Assembly (NCBI RefSeq): GCF_042652965.1
Contig: NZ_JBHSHL010000045.1
Coordinates: 1 to 57,792 of the forward strand
Direction of reading: 5' to 3'
Length of the DNA: 57,792 nucleotides
Source of the DNA: Filifactor villosus
Lineage (GTDB): Bacteria > Bacillota > Clostridia > Peptostreptococcales > Filifactoraceae
Position 1 is the stretch's first letter. Each line of letters begins with the position of its first letter. The translations under genes were made by a program, and so were the position numbers. The notes under the pieces are model-generated. The model was not told the origin of the DNA. It searched no databases and worked only from the letters and a program-made list of their open reading frames with translations. Positions 17,414-27,307 of this stretch are shown here, one piece after another.

Positions 17414-18553
17414 CTAATTCTCCCTGTAAACCGGGTAACTGTCATACCTCATATCGATAATTCCATAATTAATCTTCTTTGTATGAAGATCTACCAGTAT
17501 ATGGCTCAATTGGTTGAGTTTGTAGGTAAGGTCATCCCCCCTGCCCAAAAGGACTCGCAATCCTTGAGTCGTGATCAGGAAGATGTTTTCTTCATCTTGC
17601 AGGTTCATCTCGGATATGTTGTGAATCAATCCCGCATTTTGAACGTTGGAAATCAGATCCAATATCATCTGAAAGTTCGAGTTTTCAGCCTGCTCCAACT
17701 TATCCCCCACCTTGAGCATATCCGCTTCTTTAAGACCCGTGATCAAAGGCTTGACAATGTTCTTCACATCCTGCTCTATGCGGAGGATATGTCCCGTATA
17801 GTCGATGATGACGAAACCTTCCTGAAAATTGACGGTTGCAACTTCTTCTCTGATATTCATGTCTACAATCAGGATATTGGGGAATCTCTTTGATACTCCC
17901 GCCGATTTTACATAAGGGTCTTCAGAGAGGTTTTGTTCGATCTGCTTGCTCCGAAGCAGGTAAATGCTCTTATCCATAGGGATCTTACCCATCTTGATGA
18001 TGTCTTCTTCCTTGAGGTCGTTGTTCCCCAGGATGACGATCCCCTTAGGCTTATACAAGGGCGTAAATAAGGTGGCAAGCAAGAGCAGGATACAGATCGG
18101 CAGGATCAGCTTCAGCCTTCGGATCACGGTCCTCTTTAACTTGAAGGCTCTGAATTTTCCCCTCTTCTTGGCAGCAGCTACAGCCTTCGCACCCTTCTTC
18201 GCCGACCTTTCGCGCGGTTTGGTATCTTCCGTACTCTTCTTCTCCCGTCGTTGCGGCTCGCTACCATCTCCTTCATGCTTTTCTTCCTTGAGATCCGCAT
18301 CGGAGGGCTCTTCTTCCTCTCTATCCGTTTCAAGAACCTCTTCCTGTGCTTTTAACTCCTCCTCATCCGCTTCGTTGACTTTCTCCCGCCCTCCGGTTTC
18401 GTCCTTCTGCACCTCTTCGCCGGCAGAAGACACCTCCTTATCCGCTTCCTGCCCACATTCTTCTTCCTTCGTCACACGAGAGGACGCTTCTTTTTTGGGA
18501 TCTGCAGCTTGTATCTGCTCCTGCATCTTTTTTTCTTCATCGTTCGACTTCAT
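17414..18553 (-). CDS. ftsQ: Cell division protein FtsQ/DivIB with long acidic N-terminal extension
   Basis: The 379-residue protein has about 115 residues of acidic, low-complexity sequence (many E, K and D), then a basic stretch, a transmembrane helix (LKLILPICILLLLATLF) and a POTRA domain beginning GIVILGNNDLKEEDIIKMG. The rest is the extracytoplasmic FtsQ beta domain. It joins FtsL and related proteins in the divisome. The cytoplasmic tail is much longer than in most homologues. The gene is separated from murG by 129 bp. Confidence 0.92.
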   Translation of the reverse strand: MKSNDEEKKMQEQIQAADPKKEASSRVTKEEECGQEADKEVSSAGEEVQKDETGGREKVNEADEEELKAQEEVLETDREEEEPSDADLKEEKHEGDGSEPQRREKKSTEDTKPRERSAKKGAKAVAAAKKRGKFRAFKLKRTVIRRLKLILPICILLLLATLFTPLYKPKGIVILGNNDLKEEDIIKMGKIPMDKSIYLLRSKQIEQNLSEDPYVKSAGVSKRFPNILIVDMNIREEVATVNFQEGFVIIDYTGHILRIEQDVKNIVKPLITGLKEADMLKVGDKLEQAENSNFQMILDLISNVQNAGLIHNISEMNLQDEENIFLITTQGLRVLLGRGDDLTYKLNQLSHILVDLHTKKINYGIIDMRYDSYPVYREN

Positions 18554-18682
18554 CTTTAACTCCTCTCGCGCTTTGATTGAAACTTGAATTTCTCACAACT
18601 ATGATGTCTATCTTCCCGATCCGTAAAAAGGATAAGAAAGATGTTCCATTGTCAATATGCCGACATGCTCGTATCCGCTCTT

Positions 18683-19789
18683 TTATCGTTTTTGATTTCC
18701 GTAAGCCTCCAGCATCGCTTGTACGATCTCTCGCGCCGGATCCTGCGGATACATCTTCCTGCTACATTCTTCCATCCTATATCTCAATGCCTCATCGTTT
18801 AAAATACTCTCTATCTTCTCCTGTAACAAGCGAGGGTTCAGATCTTTCTCGAGGATATAATCTCCCGCTCCGTTCTCCTTGATCGCCCGAGCATTGTACT
18901 CCTGGTGATTCTCCGCCGTATATGCCTTGGGAATAACGATCGCGGCGCGCCCCATCGCATTGACTTCCGCCAAGGTTGTCGCTCCGGCACTGCAGATGAC
19001 GAGATCCGCCGCTGCCAAGTATAGGGGAACGTTTGATTCATAACTCTTATACTCCTGATTCCTGCCAAGAACTAGTTCGGCTACCGCCTCTCTGAACTTT
19101 TCGTAATGCATCTTCCCTGTCGTATGAAGAAAGCGGATACCCTTTTCGAGCAAAATCGGCATCATTTCTGCAAAGGCGGTATTTAAGCTCTCCGAGCCTC
19201 CCGAGCCTCCTATGGAAACGAGCATCTTATCGTCTTCACTCAGCCCAAGTTTGTTTCGAGCTTCCTGCCTGCTCAGATCAAAAATGCTTCTTCGAACGGG
19301 GTTACCGACAAAGATCTTTGGACAGCTTCCTTTCAACCTTTCCTTTGCTTCCTCAAAACCTAAGAAAACAAGGTCCATCTCCCGCGAGAGCAGTTTGTTG
19401 GTAATACCCGGATAGGCATTTTGTTCATGAATAACACAAAAAGCCCCGTACTTATGTGCCGCCTTGAGTACAGGACCACAAACATAGCCTCCCGTTCCTA
19501 TCACAAGATCGGGCCGAAATTCCTTCATAATGCTCTTGCAGTCTTTCAATGCCTTTTGAGCCATATAGAGACGCCTTATGTTTTCAAGGGTCAACTTTCG
19601 AATAAAGCCTCTTACCTCTATCGTCCTGAAGGGGTGGTTCTCAACAGGAACGATCTCGGATTCGATACCTCGCTGCGTACCGATGTAGAGAAGTTCCAAG
19701 GAGGGCTTTTTCTTCTTCAAGGCTTCGATGATCGCCAAGGCCGGGTAGACGTGGCCTCCCGTTCCCCCTCCCGATACTATCACTCTCAT
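18683..19789 (-). CDS. murG: UDP-GlcNAc:undecaprenyl-PP-MurNAc-pentapeptide GlcNAc transferase MurG
   Basis: The 368-residue protein has the glycine-rich opening VSGGGTGGHVYPALA that binds the lipid carrier phosphates, EQNAYPGITN in the middle and the C-terminal UDP-GlcNAc site SAGATTLAEVNAMGRAAIVI. It converts lipid I to lipid II on the inner membrane face. The ATG overlaps the ftsW stop by 4 bp. Length is standard. Confidence 0.97.
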   Translation of the reverse strand: MRVIVSGGGTGGHVYPALAIIEALKKKKPSLELLYIGTQRGIESEIVPVENHPFRTIEVRGFIRKLTLENIRRLYMAQKALKDCKSIMKEFRPDLVIGTGGYVCGPVLKAAHKYGAFCVIHEQNAYPGITNKLLSREMDLVFLGFEEAKERLKGSCPKIFVGNPVRRSIFDLSRQEARNKLGLSEDDKMLVSIGGSGGSESLNTAFAEMMPILLEKGIRFLHTTGKMHYEKFREAVAELVLGRNQEYKSYESNVPLYLAAADLVICSAGATTLAEVNAMGRAAIVIPKAYTAENHQEYNARAIKENGAGDYILEKDLNPRLLQEKIESILNDEALRYRMEECSRKMYPQDPAREIVQAMLEAYGNQKR

Positions 19790-20979
19790 ACCTGTCCTCC
19801 TTCTCTTCTTCTCACTCCTTCTTTTCGCATTTCTCTTTCTCTGCTCGATGTTCCCCGATCTCTTTTTATGCCCGTCGCATATCGCGAAACGTTGAGGACG
19901 ATCCCCATCGACGCCATGGTCGTAAGCAAAGCGCTTCCTCCAAAACTGATAAAAGGAAGTGGCACTCCCGTTGTCGGCAGGACTCCCAGAGTAACTCCGA
20001 TGTTGACCGCAAATTGAAAGGCAATCTGAGCGGTAATTCCCGCCACCAGAAGGGAACCGAACTTATCGGGCACTACCTTGGAGAGTCTCATACAACGCAC
20101 GATCAGTACGAAGAAGATCAGGATCAAAATAAGGGCTCCGAAAAAGCCGAACTCTTCCGCATAGATAGCAAAGATCATATCATTGTACGAAGCCGCAAGA
20201 TAGAGATACTTTTGAACACTTCTTCCCAATCCGCGCCCGAAAAGACCGCCGCTGGAGATCGCTCCCAAAGCGTTTGCCACCTGATTGTAGGCTTTCCCGT
20301 CCGTAAGCTCCGGGGAAAAAAGCGACAATACCCTCTGACGCGCATAGTCTCTTCCCACGATGAGAACCCCGACGACTGCAAAGAGAACGGAGCCCGTTCC
20401 TATGATATAGCGCCAGTAAGTACCTCCCAGCACCATCATATAGAAGGTGACCGCCAAAATGGTAAGCGAGGTCGAGAAGTGGGGTTGCATCAGTATCAGG
20501 GTGGTGAACAAACCCGGAACGGAAAGGATGATTATAAAGTACCAAAATCGATTGATGTTTATCTTTTTGCTCGATAGCATCGACGCAACAAATAAAATAA
20601 CGACCGTCTTTGCCATCTCGGAGGGCTGAACGCTCAAACCGCCCACCTTAAACCACCTCACAGCCTGGTTGACAGCTTTTCCTTCAATCAAAAGCCACAC
20701 AAGCAGCCCACCTACCGCCACACACAATGCAATGATCACGAAGATATTACGATAGAGCTTATACGGAATGAAAGAGACCAGCATCATCACGATGAGTCCC
20801 AGCAGACCTACACGCGCATTGGAGATGAAAAACACTGCCATGTTTTTGTTCTTGTCATCATAATAAGCCCTGACGTAACTTGAGCTGTATACCATGACCA
20901 AACCGATCATAACCAAGGCAATGACAAGAAAAAATATTCCCCTGTCCATCTTTCCCTGTCTGATTGTTCTACCTGACAT
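19786..20979 (-). CDS. ftsW: Peptidoglycan glycosyltransferase FtsW (SEDS family)
   Basis: The 397-residue polytopic protein has about ten membrane segments, the motif KVGGLSVQPSEMAKTVVILF after the fourth helix, AYNQVANALGAISSGGLFGRGLG and the terminal GVPLPFISFGGSALL. SEDS proteins polymerise lipid II with a partner class B PBP, which here is probably the product at 24864-27296. It is ten bases downstream of murD. The last 30 residues are basic and cytoplasmic. Confidence 0.95.
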   Translation of the reverse strand: MSGRTIRQGKMDRGIFFLVIALVMIGLVMVYSSSYVRAYYDDKNKNMAVFFISNARVGLLGLIVMMLVSFIPYKLYRNIFVIIALCVAVGGLLVWLLIEGKAVNQAVRWFKVGGLSVQPSEMAKTVVILFVASMLSSKKININRFWYFIIILSVPGLFTTLILMQPHFSTSLTILAVTFYMMVLGGTYWRYIIGTGSVLFAVVGVLIVGRDYARQRVLSLFSPELTDGKAYNQVANALGAISSGGLFGRGLGRSVQKYLYLAASYNDMIFAIYAEEFGFFGALILILIFFVLIVRCMRLSKVVPDKFGSLLVAGITAQIAFQFAVNIGVTLGVLPTTGVPLPFISFGGSALLTTMASMGIVLNVSRYATGIKRDRGTSSREREMRKEGVRRREGGQV

Positions 20980-20988
20980 AACAAACCT

Positions 20989-22335
20989 CTACTTCTCTTT
21001 CAATTCACGGACCCTGCTCTTAAAGTCCTCTCCCCTGACTTCATAGCTCGGATACATATCCCACGAAGCACAAGCCGGCGAGAGCAGAACCAGATCTCCC
21101 TCCACTGCGATCGAATGAGCCCTCTCCACTGCCTCCTTCATATCTTCGACAAGGATAACATCGCGAAACCCGTGACGTTCGGCACATTCTTGTATCATTT
21201 TCTTGGTCTCGCCTAAAAGGATCAACGTTTTGACCTTACCTTGGAAGGCCTCAACAAAGGTGTCGAAGGACACCTTCTTGTCCATTCCTCCGGCGATCAG
21301 AATCAAATTCCCCTCAAACGCTTCTACCGCCTTGGTCGAAGCATCGGGATTCGTTCCCTTGGAGTCGTTGATATAGCGAATTCCTCCGAGCTCCCGAACA
21401 AATTCCAGACGGTGTTCAACTCCCTGAAACACGTTGAGGACCATCCTCATCGCATCGAAGGACACTCCTACGCTGTAGGCCATACACATGGCCATAAGTA
21501 CATTCTCCATATTGTGATCTCCCGCCAGTGCTACCTCACTACGTGCAAACAGAACCTCGTCTTCTCCCTTCAAAGTCGAGATGATCTGTCCGTCCTTGAG
21601 GTAGAGTCCCGGAGAGACCCTCTGGCGGACCGAGAACCAGAGCACCTTCGCCCTGCATTTTTCTCCAAGAGAACGGACGAATCCATCTTCGAAGTTCAGG
21701 ACCGCAACATCGTCCTCTTCCTGGTTCATAAAGATATTCGCCTTGATGTTTCCGTAGTTTTCAAGACTTCCGTGACGATTGAGATGGTCGGGAGTCACAT
21801 TGAGGATGCCGGCGACTCGGCACTTGAACTCCTTGACGGTCTCCAGCTGAAAGCTCGAGAGTTCCGTGACGAAAAACGTGTCGTCTCCGGAGGTCTGCAC
21901 CTCCTCGATAACGGGAGCTCCTATGTTTCCTACCACCCTCGTGTCATAGGATACGAAGGAGAGGAGGTCTCCAAGAAGAGTTGTTGTGGTCGTCTTACCG
22001 TTGGTTCCGGTAATACCCAAAAAACTTCCCTTGGCAAAGCGATAGGCAAGTTCCACCTCTCCGGTCACTTCGACCTTGTGCTTCAAAAAAGCCTGTACAA
22101 AGGGAAGGTCCAAGGGGATCCCCGGCGACATCACAACAAGGTCCGCCTCCTCTTCGCCCGTAGGGTTTTGGCCCAAGTGAACCTCTACCCCCAAGTCTTT
22201 CAGAGTGTTCTCCTCAATAGTTTTGCTGATATCAAAGGCCTGAACCCTCGCTCCCCGCTCTTTGAGAAAACGACAGGTAGCTAAACCGCTTTTTCCAAGT
22301 CCTACCACGATACAATGTTTATCCTTAAGTTTCAT
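20989..22335 (-). CDS. murD: UDP-N-acetylmuramoyl-L-alanine--D-glutamate ligase MurD
   Basis: The 448-residue ligase has an N-terminal Rossmann-like UDP-binding part (VVGLGKSGLATCRFL), the ATP loop GITGTNGKTTTTTLLG, the Mur-ligase motif LNVTPDHLNRHGS and the C-terminal glutamate domain with INDSKGTNPDAS. It adds D-Glu to UDP-MurNAc-L-Ala in the cytoplasm. It follows mraY after 13 bp. Confidence 0.97.
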   Translation of the reverse strand: MKLKDKHCIVVGLGKSGLATCRFLKERGARVQAFDISKTIEENTLKDLGVEVHLGQNPTGEEEADLVVMSPGIPLDLPFVQAFLKHKVEVTGEVELAYRFAKGSFLGITGTNGKTTTTTLLGDLLSFVSYDTRVVGNIGAPVIEEVQTSGDDTFFVTELSSFQLETVKEFKCRVAGILNVTPDHLNRHGSLENYGNIKANIFMNQEEDDVAVLNFEDGFVRSLGEKCRAKVLWFSVRQRVSPGLYLKDGQIISTLKGEDEVLFARSEVALAGDHNMENVLMAMCMAYSVGVSFDAMRMVLNVFQGVEHRLEFVRELGGIRYINDSKGTNPDASTKAVEAFEGNLILIAGGMDKKVSFDTFVEAFQGKVKTLILLGETKKMIQECAERHGFRDVILVEDMKEAVERAHSIAVEGDLVLLSPACASWDMYPSYEVRGEDFKSRVRELKEK

Positions 22336-22348
22336 ATAGTTTCTCCCA

Positions 22349-23314
22349 TCAATAGATTTTTGACAAGCCCATCAGTCCTATGATGGAGCAAAGAAAGGTA
22401 ATTGCCACAAATACCAAGGTTATCTTGTTTTCGCTCCAACCCCCGAGCTCAAAATGATGGTGCAGGGGTGACATCCGAAAGACCCTTTTCCCCGTCGTCT
22501 TAAACGAAATCACCTGGATGATGACCGACAGAGCTTCCGCTACATAGATGATGCCTACGATCGGCAGGATCAGGGGCGCGTGCAATAAAACGGCACAGGC
22601 CGCAACAGCTCCGCCCAAGGCCATGGAGCCCGTATCTCCCATGAAGACCTTCGCGGGATATCGGTTGACGCCCAAGAAGCCTACACAACCTCCTATAAGG
22701 GAGGCTGTAAAGGTTCGAAGCCCTTCCATTTGGATATCGCGAGATATCATGAAAAAGAAAAATGCTACAATCGCCGTGACCGAGGTACAAAGTCCGTCCA
22801 GACCGTCGGTCAAATTTACGCTGTTGCTGACTGCTGTCAAAAGCAGGACCATAAACGGAAAATAAAGGAGGTAGCCCATGTCCCAGAGTTTGTCCGTAAA
22901 CGGAAGATAGACCGAAGTCCCATGCTCGGAATACTTCAGATGCAAAAAGGCGACGATGAGAGCAAAACAAAACTGGAGGATGAGCTTTTGATAGGCTCTA
23001 AGTCCCAGATTGTGCTTTTTAACCACCTTGATATAGTCATCGATAAAACCGATGAGACCGAACAGCAGCATAGCCGTTACAGGGATGAAGGTATCATAAG
23101 AAAAACCTCCGATCAACAAGGTGACGATCGATACGGGGACGATAAAGATAAATCCCCCCATGGTCGGTGTACCCGATTTGACCTTATGACTTTCCGGTCC
23201 TTCTTCCCTCTCGGTTTGACCGAATTTCAACCTCTTGAGCAGAGGGATGAGACGCGGTGCCATGAGAGCGGCTAAAACAAAGGTTATAAAATATGCGATC
23301 GCCGACTGTTTCAT
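22349..23314 (-). CDS. mraY: Phospho-MurNAc-pentapeptide transferase MraY
   Basis: The 321-residue polytopic enzyme has SGTPTMGGFIF near residue 48, the aspartate-rich IGFIDDYIKVVKKHNLGL, the NLTDGLDGL motif, FMGDTGSMALGGA, and the C-terminal MSPLHHHFELGGWSE. It transfers phospho-MurNAc-pentapeptide to undecaprenyl phosphate to make lipid I. Its start overlaps the murF end by 4 bp. Confidence 0.97.
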   Translation of the reverse strand: MKQSAIAYFITFVLAALMAPRLIPLLKRLKFGQTEREEGPESHKVKSGTPTMGGFIFIVPVSIVTLLIGGFSYDTFIPVTAMLLFGLIGFIDDYIKVVKKHNLGLRAYQKLILQFCFALIVAFLHLKYSEHGTSVYLPFTDKLWDMGYLLYFPFMVLLLTAVSNSVNLTDGLDGLCTSVTAIVAFFFFMISRDIQMEGLRTFTASLIGGCVGFLGVNRYPAKVFMGDTGSMALGGAVAACAVLLHAPLILPIVGIIYVAEALSVIIQVISFKTTGKRVFRMSPLHHHFELGGWSENKITLVFVAITFLCSIIGLMGLSKIY

Positions 23315-24681
23315 CTTTCCTCCCCTCCAAACACGGATAACAGTTCTTCCATCTTCATACCGCGGGATCCCTTTATCAGTACAAGGTCTCCCTCTTCCAA
23401 CAATTCTTTCAGGTTCTTTGCGACTTCCTGTTTATCGTTCGAAAAAAACACTGCTTCCCTCTTCATTCCCGCCAAGACGGCAGCCTCCGCCATAAAAGAG
23501 GCATATTCTCCGAAACAGAGCAGGCTGTCGCAACATTCAAAGGCATAGCGCCCGACTTCTTCGTGATATAGTCGGGAATTCTCTCCCAGTTCCAACATAT
23601 CTCCCAGGACCGCTATCTTCCTCCTTGAGGAAGGATCGGTCTTGAAGATGGAGAGCACCGACTTCATCGAGTCGGGATTGGCATTGTAGCTGTCGTTGAT
23701 AACGGTGATCTTCCCGTATTCTCTGACATCCATCCTGAGGTCGGAGGGACGAAAGGCTTCCAAGCCTTCAACGGCTTTTTTCAAATCGAGACCCATCCCT
23801 TCGATCGCTCCCAAAACCGCAAGAGAGTTTGAAATATTGTGTAGCCCCAAAGGTACCCGATACTCTACGTTTTTTTCTCCTATCAAAGCTCTGACCTTCA
23901 TCGACAGAACCTCCTGTTCATAGGAGAGGCACCTGTAATCGGCGTTCTCCGAAAAGCCGAAGGTCTTGACGGTGCAGGAAAGAGTGTTTCTGTCCGCATT
24001 GGAGAGAAAGTCATCGTCCGCATTGAGAAGGAGCAGACCCTTCTCGTCCATACGATGCGCGATCTCCATCTTCGCTCTGAATATCGCTTCCCTGGAACCC
24101 AACTGTTCCATATGAGCCGTCCCTATGTTTGTGATGATGGCGACATCGGGTTTGGCAATCCCGCAGAGGTAGTCAATCTCTCCCTCCTGCGACATCCCCA
24201 TCTCCAACACCATGTATTCCGCTGTCCCGTCCGCCTCCAAGACAGTGAGGGGCAGGCCTATTTCGTTGTTATAGTTTCCTTGGGTCCGATGCACCTTGAC
24301 CTGCGATGACAGAGCATAGTACATCATATCCTTGGTGGTCGTCTTTCCACTGCTTCCCGTTACGGCTACAAGAGGAAGACTTAACTTCTTAAAGTAGTAC
24401 CTCCCAAGATTTCCGAGGGCAAGCACGCTGTCTTCGACACGGATCTCTCTTTCATCGTCCGTTTTTCTCGTCGTGAGGGCCGCACAGGCCCCTCCGGAAA
24501 AGGCCTTGTCCACGAAGTCGTTTCCGTCGACATTCTCTCCCTTAATCGCAACAAAGAGACTACCTTCCCTACACTTCCTGCTGTCCGTAACGACGCTGTC
24601 AATGTATCTGTCGTATTGAGAAGTACCGTTCACACTACCGTGAACCGCTTCCACCACTTCCGAAAACTTCAATTTTTCCAT
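23311..24681 (-). CDS. murF: UDP-MurNAc-tripeptide--D-Ala-D-Ala ligase MurF
   Basis: The 456-residue protein has the ATP loop VTGSSGKTTTKDMM, TQGNYNNEIGLPLT, ITNIGTAHMEQLGS and VINDSYNANPDSMKS, the standard MurF sequence signature. It adds the D-Ala-D-Ala dipeptide to complete the cytoplasmic precursor. The gene is 182 bp downstream of the penicillin-binding protein gene, and that space carries a family A-like repeat end. Confidence 0.96.
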   Translation of the reverse strand: MEKLKFSEVVEAVHGSVNGTSQYDRYIDSVVTDSRKCREGSLFVAIKGENVDGNDFVDKAFSGGACAALTTRKTDDEREIRVEDSVLALGNLGRYYFKKLSLPLVAVTGSSGKTTTKDMMYYALSSQVKVHRTQGNYNNEIGLPLTVLEADGTAEYMVLEMGMSQEGEIDYLCGIAKPDVAIITNIGTAHMEQLGSREAIFRAKMEIAHRMDEKGLLLLNADDDFLSNADRNTLSCTVKTFGFSENADYRCLSYEQEVLSMKVRALIGEKNVEYRVPLGLHNISNSLAVLGAIEGMGLDLKKAVEGLEAFRPSDLRMDVREYGKITVINDSYNANPDSMKSVLSIFKTDPSSRRKIAVLGDMLELGENSRLYHEEVGRYAFECCDSLLCFGEYASFMAEAAVLAGMKREAVFFSNDKQEVAKNLKELLEEGDLVLIKGSRGMKMEELLSVFGGEER

Positions 24682-24703
24682 CTTCCAACATCCTCTGTCC
24701 TTT

Positions 24704-24815
24704 GTTTATACTGTTTATCCGATTAAAAACACCGGTCATCTCAAGCATCTGAAACCCGAAAACGGATCAAGTGAGCATGAAGATTTTATTCTATCTCCGA
24801 CAATGCAAGAAGTAA
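24704..24815. repeat. Possible partial family A repeat between the PBP gene and murF
   Basis: The sequence TTATACTGTTTATCCGATTAA resembles the reverse complement of the end found at 4876 (AATCGGATAACAGTA). The opposite boundary is unclear. Confidence 0.3.
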
Positions 24816-24863
24816 AGCAGTTCCCTGCCGGTGCGTTCAGCTCTCATATCGTTTTTTCAAAAC

Positions 24864-27296
24864 CTAAGGAGCAGGCTCTCCTTCCTCTTCCATGGGTGCT
24901 TCGAGTCCTTCCATCGGCATACCCGCCTCTTCCGGTCCGACAAGGTCGGTCTCGGAGGTGCCCTCCTCCGTTGTTTCTTCCGCTTCTTCGATCTCCTGCC
25001 CGGTTTGCTCTTCACTCGATCCTCCAACTGCCCCGGGGTCGGTCTCCGGCTTCAAGGCTTCTTCTTCCAGTTTGTCCGCAATGGAGGGCTTTTGGAAGAC
25101 ATCTTCAAACTTCAAATTGACCATGGCTCCCTTCTTGACCAACTTGTTCGGCTCGGGGAACTGTTTGATCAACTTCCCTGAACCCGAGAAACTCAATCTC
25201 AAGCCCAAGGAGGTTATGATACGCTCGGCTTCCGCAAGCGTCTTTCCGTTCAGATCCGGCATCAAAACCTCATCCGCAACTCTTCCCTCAAAGTAGAGCA
25301 CGACTCCCGAACCGACAGGGACGCTTTCTCCCGGTTTGGGGAAGACATCGATGACCGTCGTTTCATCCGGTGGAGGATCTCCATCCGACACAAAGGTCAG
25401 GTTCGCCTGATTCAAGAGTACTCTGGCCTCTTTAAAACTGATGTTTCGAAGCTCCGGGACCTCACGTCTTTCGATGTTGGTATTGTTGGTCACAATTGCA
25501 TTGGGTGTCACTCCCATATAGCGCAGGGTATCCTTTAAGATCATCTTCACAAACGGAGCGGAATTGGTACCTCCATAGATACCGTGATTTCCATGCGGCT
25601 CATCGGTGATCACAAGAACGACGACCTTCGGGTCCTCCACAGGAGCAAAACCCACGAAGCTCGAAATATAGTATCCTTTCGGATACTTTCCGTTGATGAC
25701 CTTCTGAGCCGTACCGCTCTTTCCTGCAATCCGATATCCCTTGATTGCGGCCTTCTTTCCCCCTTCTTTCTGAACCACATTCTCAAGAAGGTCAGTGACA
25801 ATCTTATTCGTCTGCTTCGATACGGACTTTCTTACAACTTCGGGTTCAAAGCGTTGAATGATCTCTCCCTCTGAATTTGTGATCTCTTTTACGATCCTCG
25901 GTTTCATAAGGACCCCGTCATTGGCGATGGCACTGACCGCCATAGCCATTTGGATCGGAGTTACCGACACCCCTTGACCGAAGGACATGGTCGCCTGTTC
26001 GATCGGTCCGATCGTGTTTTTGGTTCGAACGATCCCCTTCGCCTCTCCGGGCAGCTGGATCCCGGTCTTTCTTCCGAAACCGAAGGCCTTGATGTATTCC
26101 ACAAACTTTTCGCTTCCAAGTCTTCTGGCAACCTCGATGAACACGGTGTTGATCGACTGACCTACCGCCTTTTTAAAATCGACCGTACCGAAGGCACGAG
26201 GCGTCCAGTTCGATATCTTCTGCCCCAGGATCACTACGTTACCTGCATCCTGAAAAGTCGAGTTCGGTGCAACCACACCTTCTTCTATCCCTGCACTTGC
26301 AGTTACCGCCTTAAATACCGAGCCCGGCTCATAGATATCGTTGACCATGGGGTTTCTCCACATCTCATTGATCACATCGTCTTTGGCCTTGCTGTCCTTC
26401 GCCTTCTCCATCTTTGTCCGGAAGTGTTCATAATAGATCTCCCTGGGTTCGGCCGGATTGTAATCGGGCTTGGCACACATCGCCAAAATATCTCCCGTCT
26501 TAGGGTCGATGACGATGGCTATACTTCTCACCGAATTGTTTTCATAATGGGATTGCTCCATTGCTTTTTCGACATAATGCTGGATGACTTCGTCGATCGT
26601 CGATATGACGTTGTAGCCGTCAACCGCAGCATTATACTGGTAGGATTCCGTTTCTATCTCATGGGACTTCGCATCGCTAAGTACGATCTTTCTGCCGGGA
26701 ATACCTGCCAACTCCTTGTTGAAGTAGGCTTCGAGACCCGCCAAGCCTTGGTTCTCTTTGGATATATGGCCGATGACATGTGCGGCGAACTTTCCATACG
26801 GATATCTTCTCGAATGAGACTCTTCAAAGTAGATCGGTTTAAATTTCAAACTTTCGAGTTTCTTCATCTTCGTTCTGGTGACTTTTTTTGTCAGAACAAA
26901 CCTCGCCTTGTTTTGGGCCTTATTCTCCTCGATGATGGAGAGGATATGTTCAGGTGTAGCTCCCAAAATCGGTGCTACCCTGTCGGCAAAATTCTGCCAT
27001 TCCTCCTTATCCCAAGCTTTTTTCTCCCCCCTGGCGTAGACCAGTTCGATCCATACATCGTAGTACGAAACATGAGCTGCCAGTTCTTTTCCGTTTCTGT
27101 CATAGATGGCTCCCCTCTTGGGCATGATCTCTATATCGCGGTACTGTGTACGGACCGTCTCATAAAAGAATTTTTCTCTTGCTATGACCTGGACATAACC
27201 GAGCCTTGCGATATAAAATATGATGACCAGCGCAAGGAATCGGATTGTTATGGATAAAATCTTTTCCGATTTTCTCTTTACATTCGTTTTTTTCAT
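24864..27296 (-). CDS. Class B penicillin-binding protein with two PASTA domains (PBP2B/SpoVD-like)
   Basis: The ATG at 27296 has GAGGTC 5 bp upstream and is preferred over an in-frame ATG at 27308. The 810-residue protein has an N-terminal transmembrane helix, a dimerisation domain, and a transpeptidase domain with SVFK (Ser near 326), SIN near 381 and KSGTA near 526. Two PASTA repeats follow, starting VPELRNISFKEARVLL and LMPDLNGKTLAEAERI, then an acidic Glu-rich tail of about 75 residues. It cross-links septal peptidoglycan as the partner of FtsW. The choice between vegetative PBP2B and sporulation SpoVD cannot be made here. Confidence 0.94.
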   Translation of the reverse strand: MKKTNVKRKSEKILSITIRFLALVIIFYIARLGYVQVIAREKFFYETVRTQYRDIEIMPKRGAIYDRNGKELAAHVSYYDVWIELVYARGEKKAWDKEEWQNFADRVAPILGATPEHILSIIEENKAQNKARFVLTKKVTRTKMKKLESLKFKPIYFEESHSRRYPYGKFAAHVIGHISKENQGLAGLEAYFNKELAGIPGRKIVLSDAKSHEIETESYQYNAAVDGYNVISTIDEVIQHYVEKAMEQSHYENNSVRSIAIVIDPKTGDILAMCAKPDYNPAEPREIYYEHFRTKMEKAKDSKAKDDVINEMWRNPMVNDIYEPGSVFKAVTASAGIEEGVVAPNSTFQDAGNVVILGQKISNWTPRAFGTVDFKKAVGQSINTVFIEVARRLGSEKFVEYIKAFGFGRKTGIQLPGEAKGIVRTKNTIGPIEQATMSFGQGVSVTPIQMAMAVSAIANDGVLMKPRIVKEITNSEGEIIQRFEPEVVRKSVSKQTNKIVTDLLENVVQKEGGKKAAIKGYRIAGKSGTAQKVINGKYPKGYYISSFVGFAPVEDPKVVVLVITDEPHGNHGIYGGTNSAPFVKMILKDTLRYMGVTPNAIVTNNTNIERREVPELRNISFKEARVLLNQANLTFVSDGDPPPDETTVIDVFPKPGESVPVGSGVVLYFEGRVADEVLMPDLNGKTLAEAERIITSLGLRLSFSGSGKLIKQFPEPNKLVKKGAMVNLKFEDVFQKPSIADKLEEEALKPETDPGAVGGSSEEQTGQEIEEAEETTEEGTSETDLVGPEEAGMPMEGLEAPMEEEGEPAP

Positions 27297-27307
27297 AACT
27301 GACCTCA

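Noticed and set aside
25950..27257. A 435-codon open frame on the plus strand
   Set aside because: It is antisense to the penicillin-binding protein gene and is a product of its codon use.
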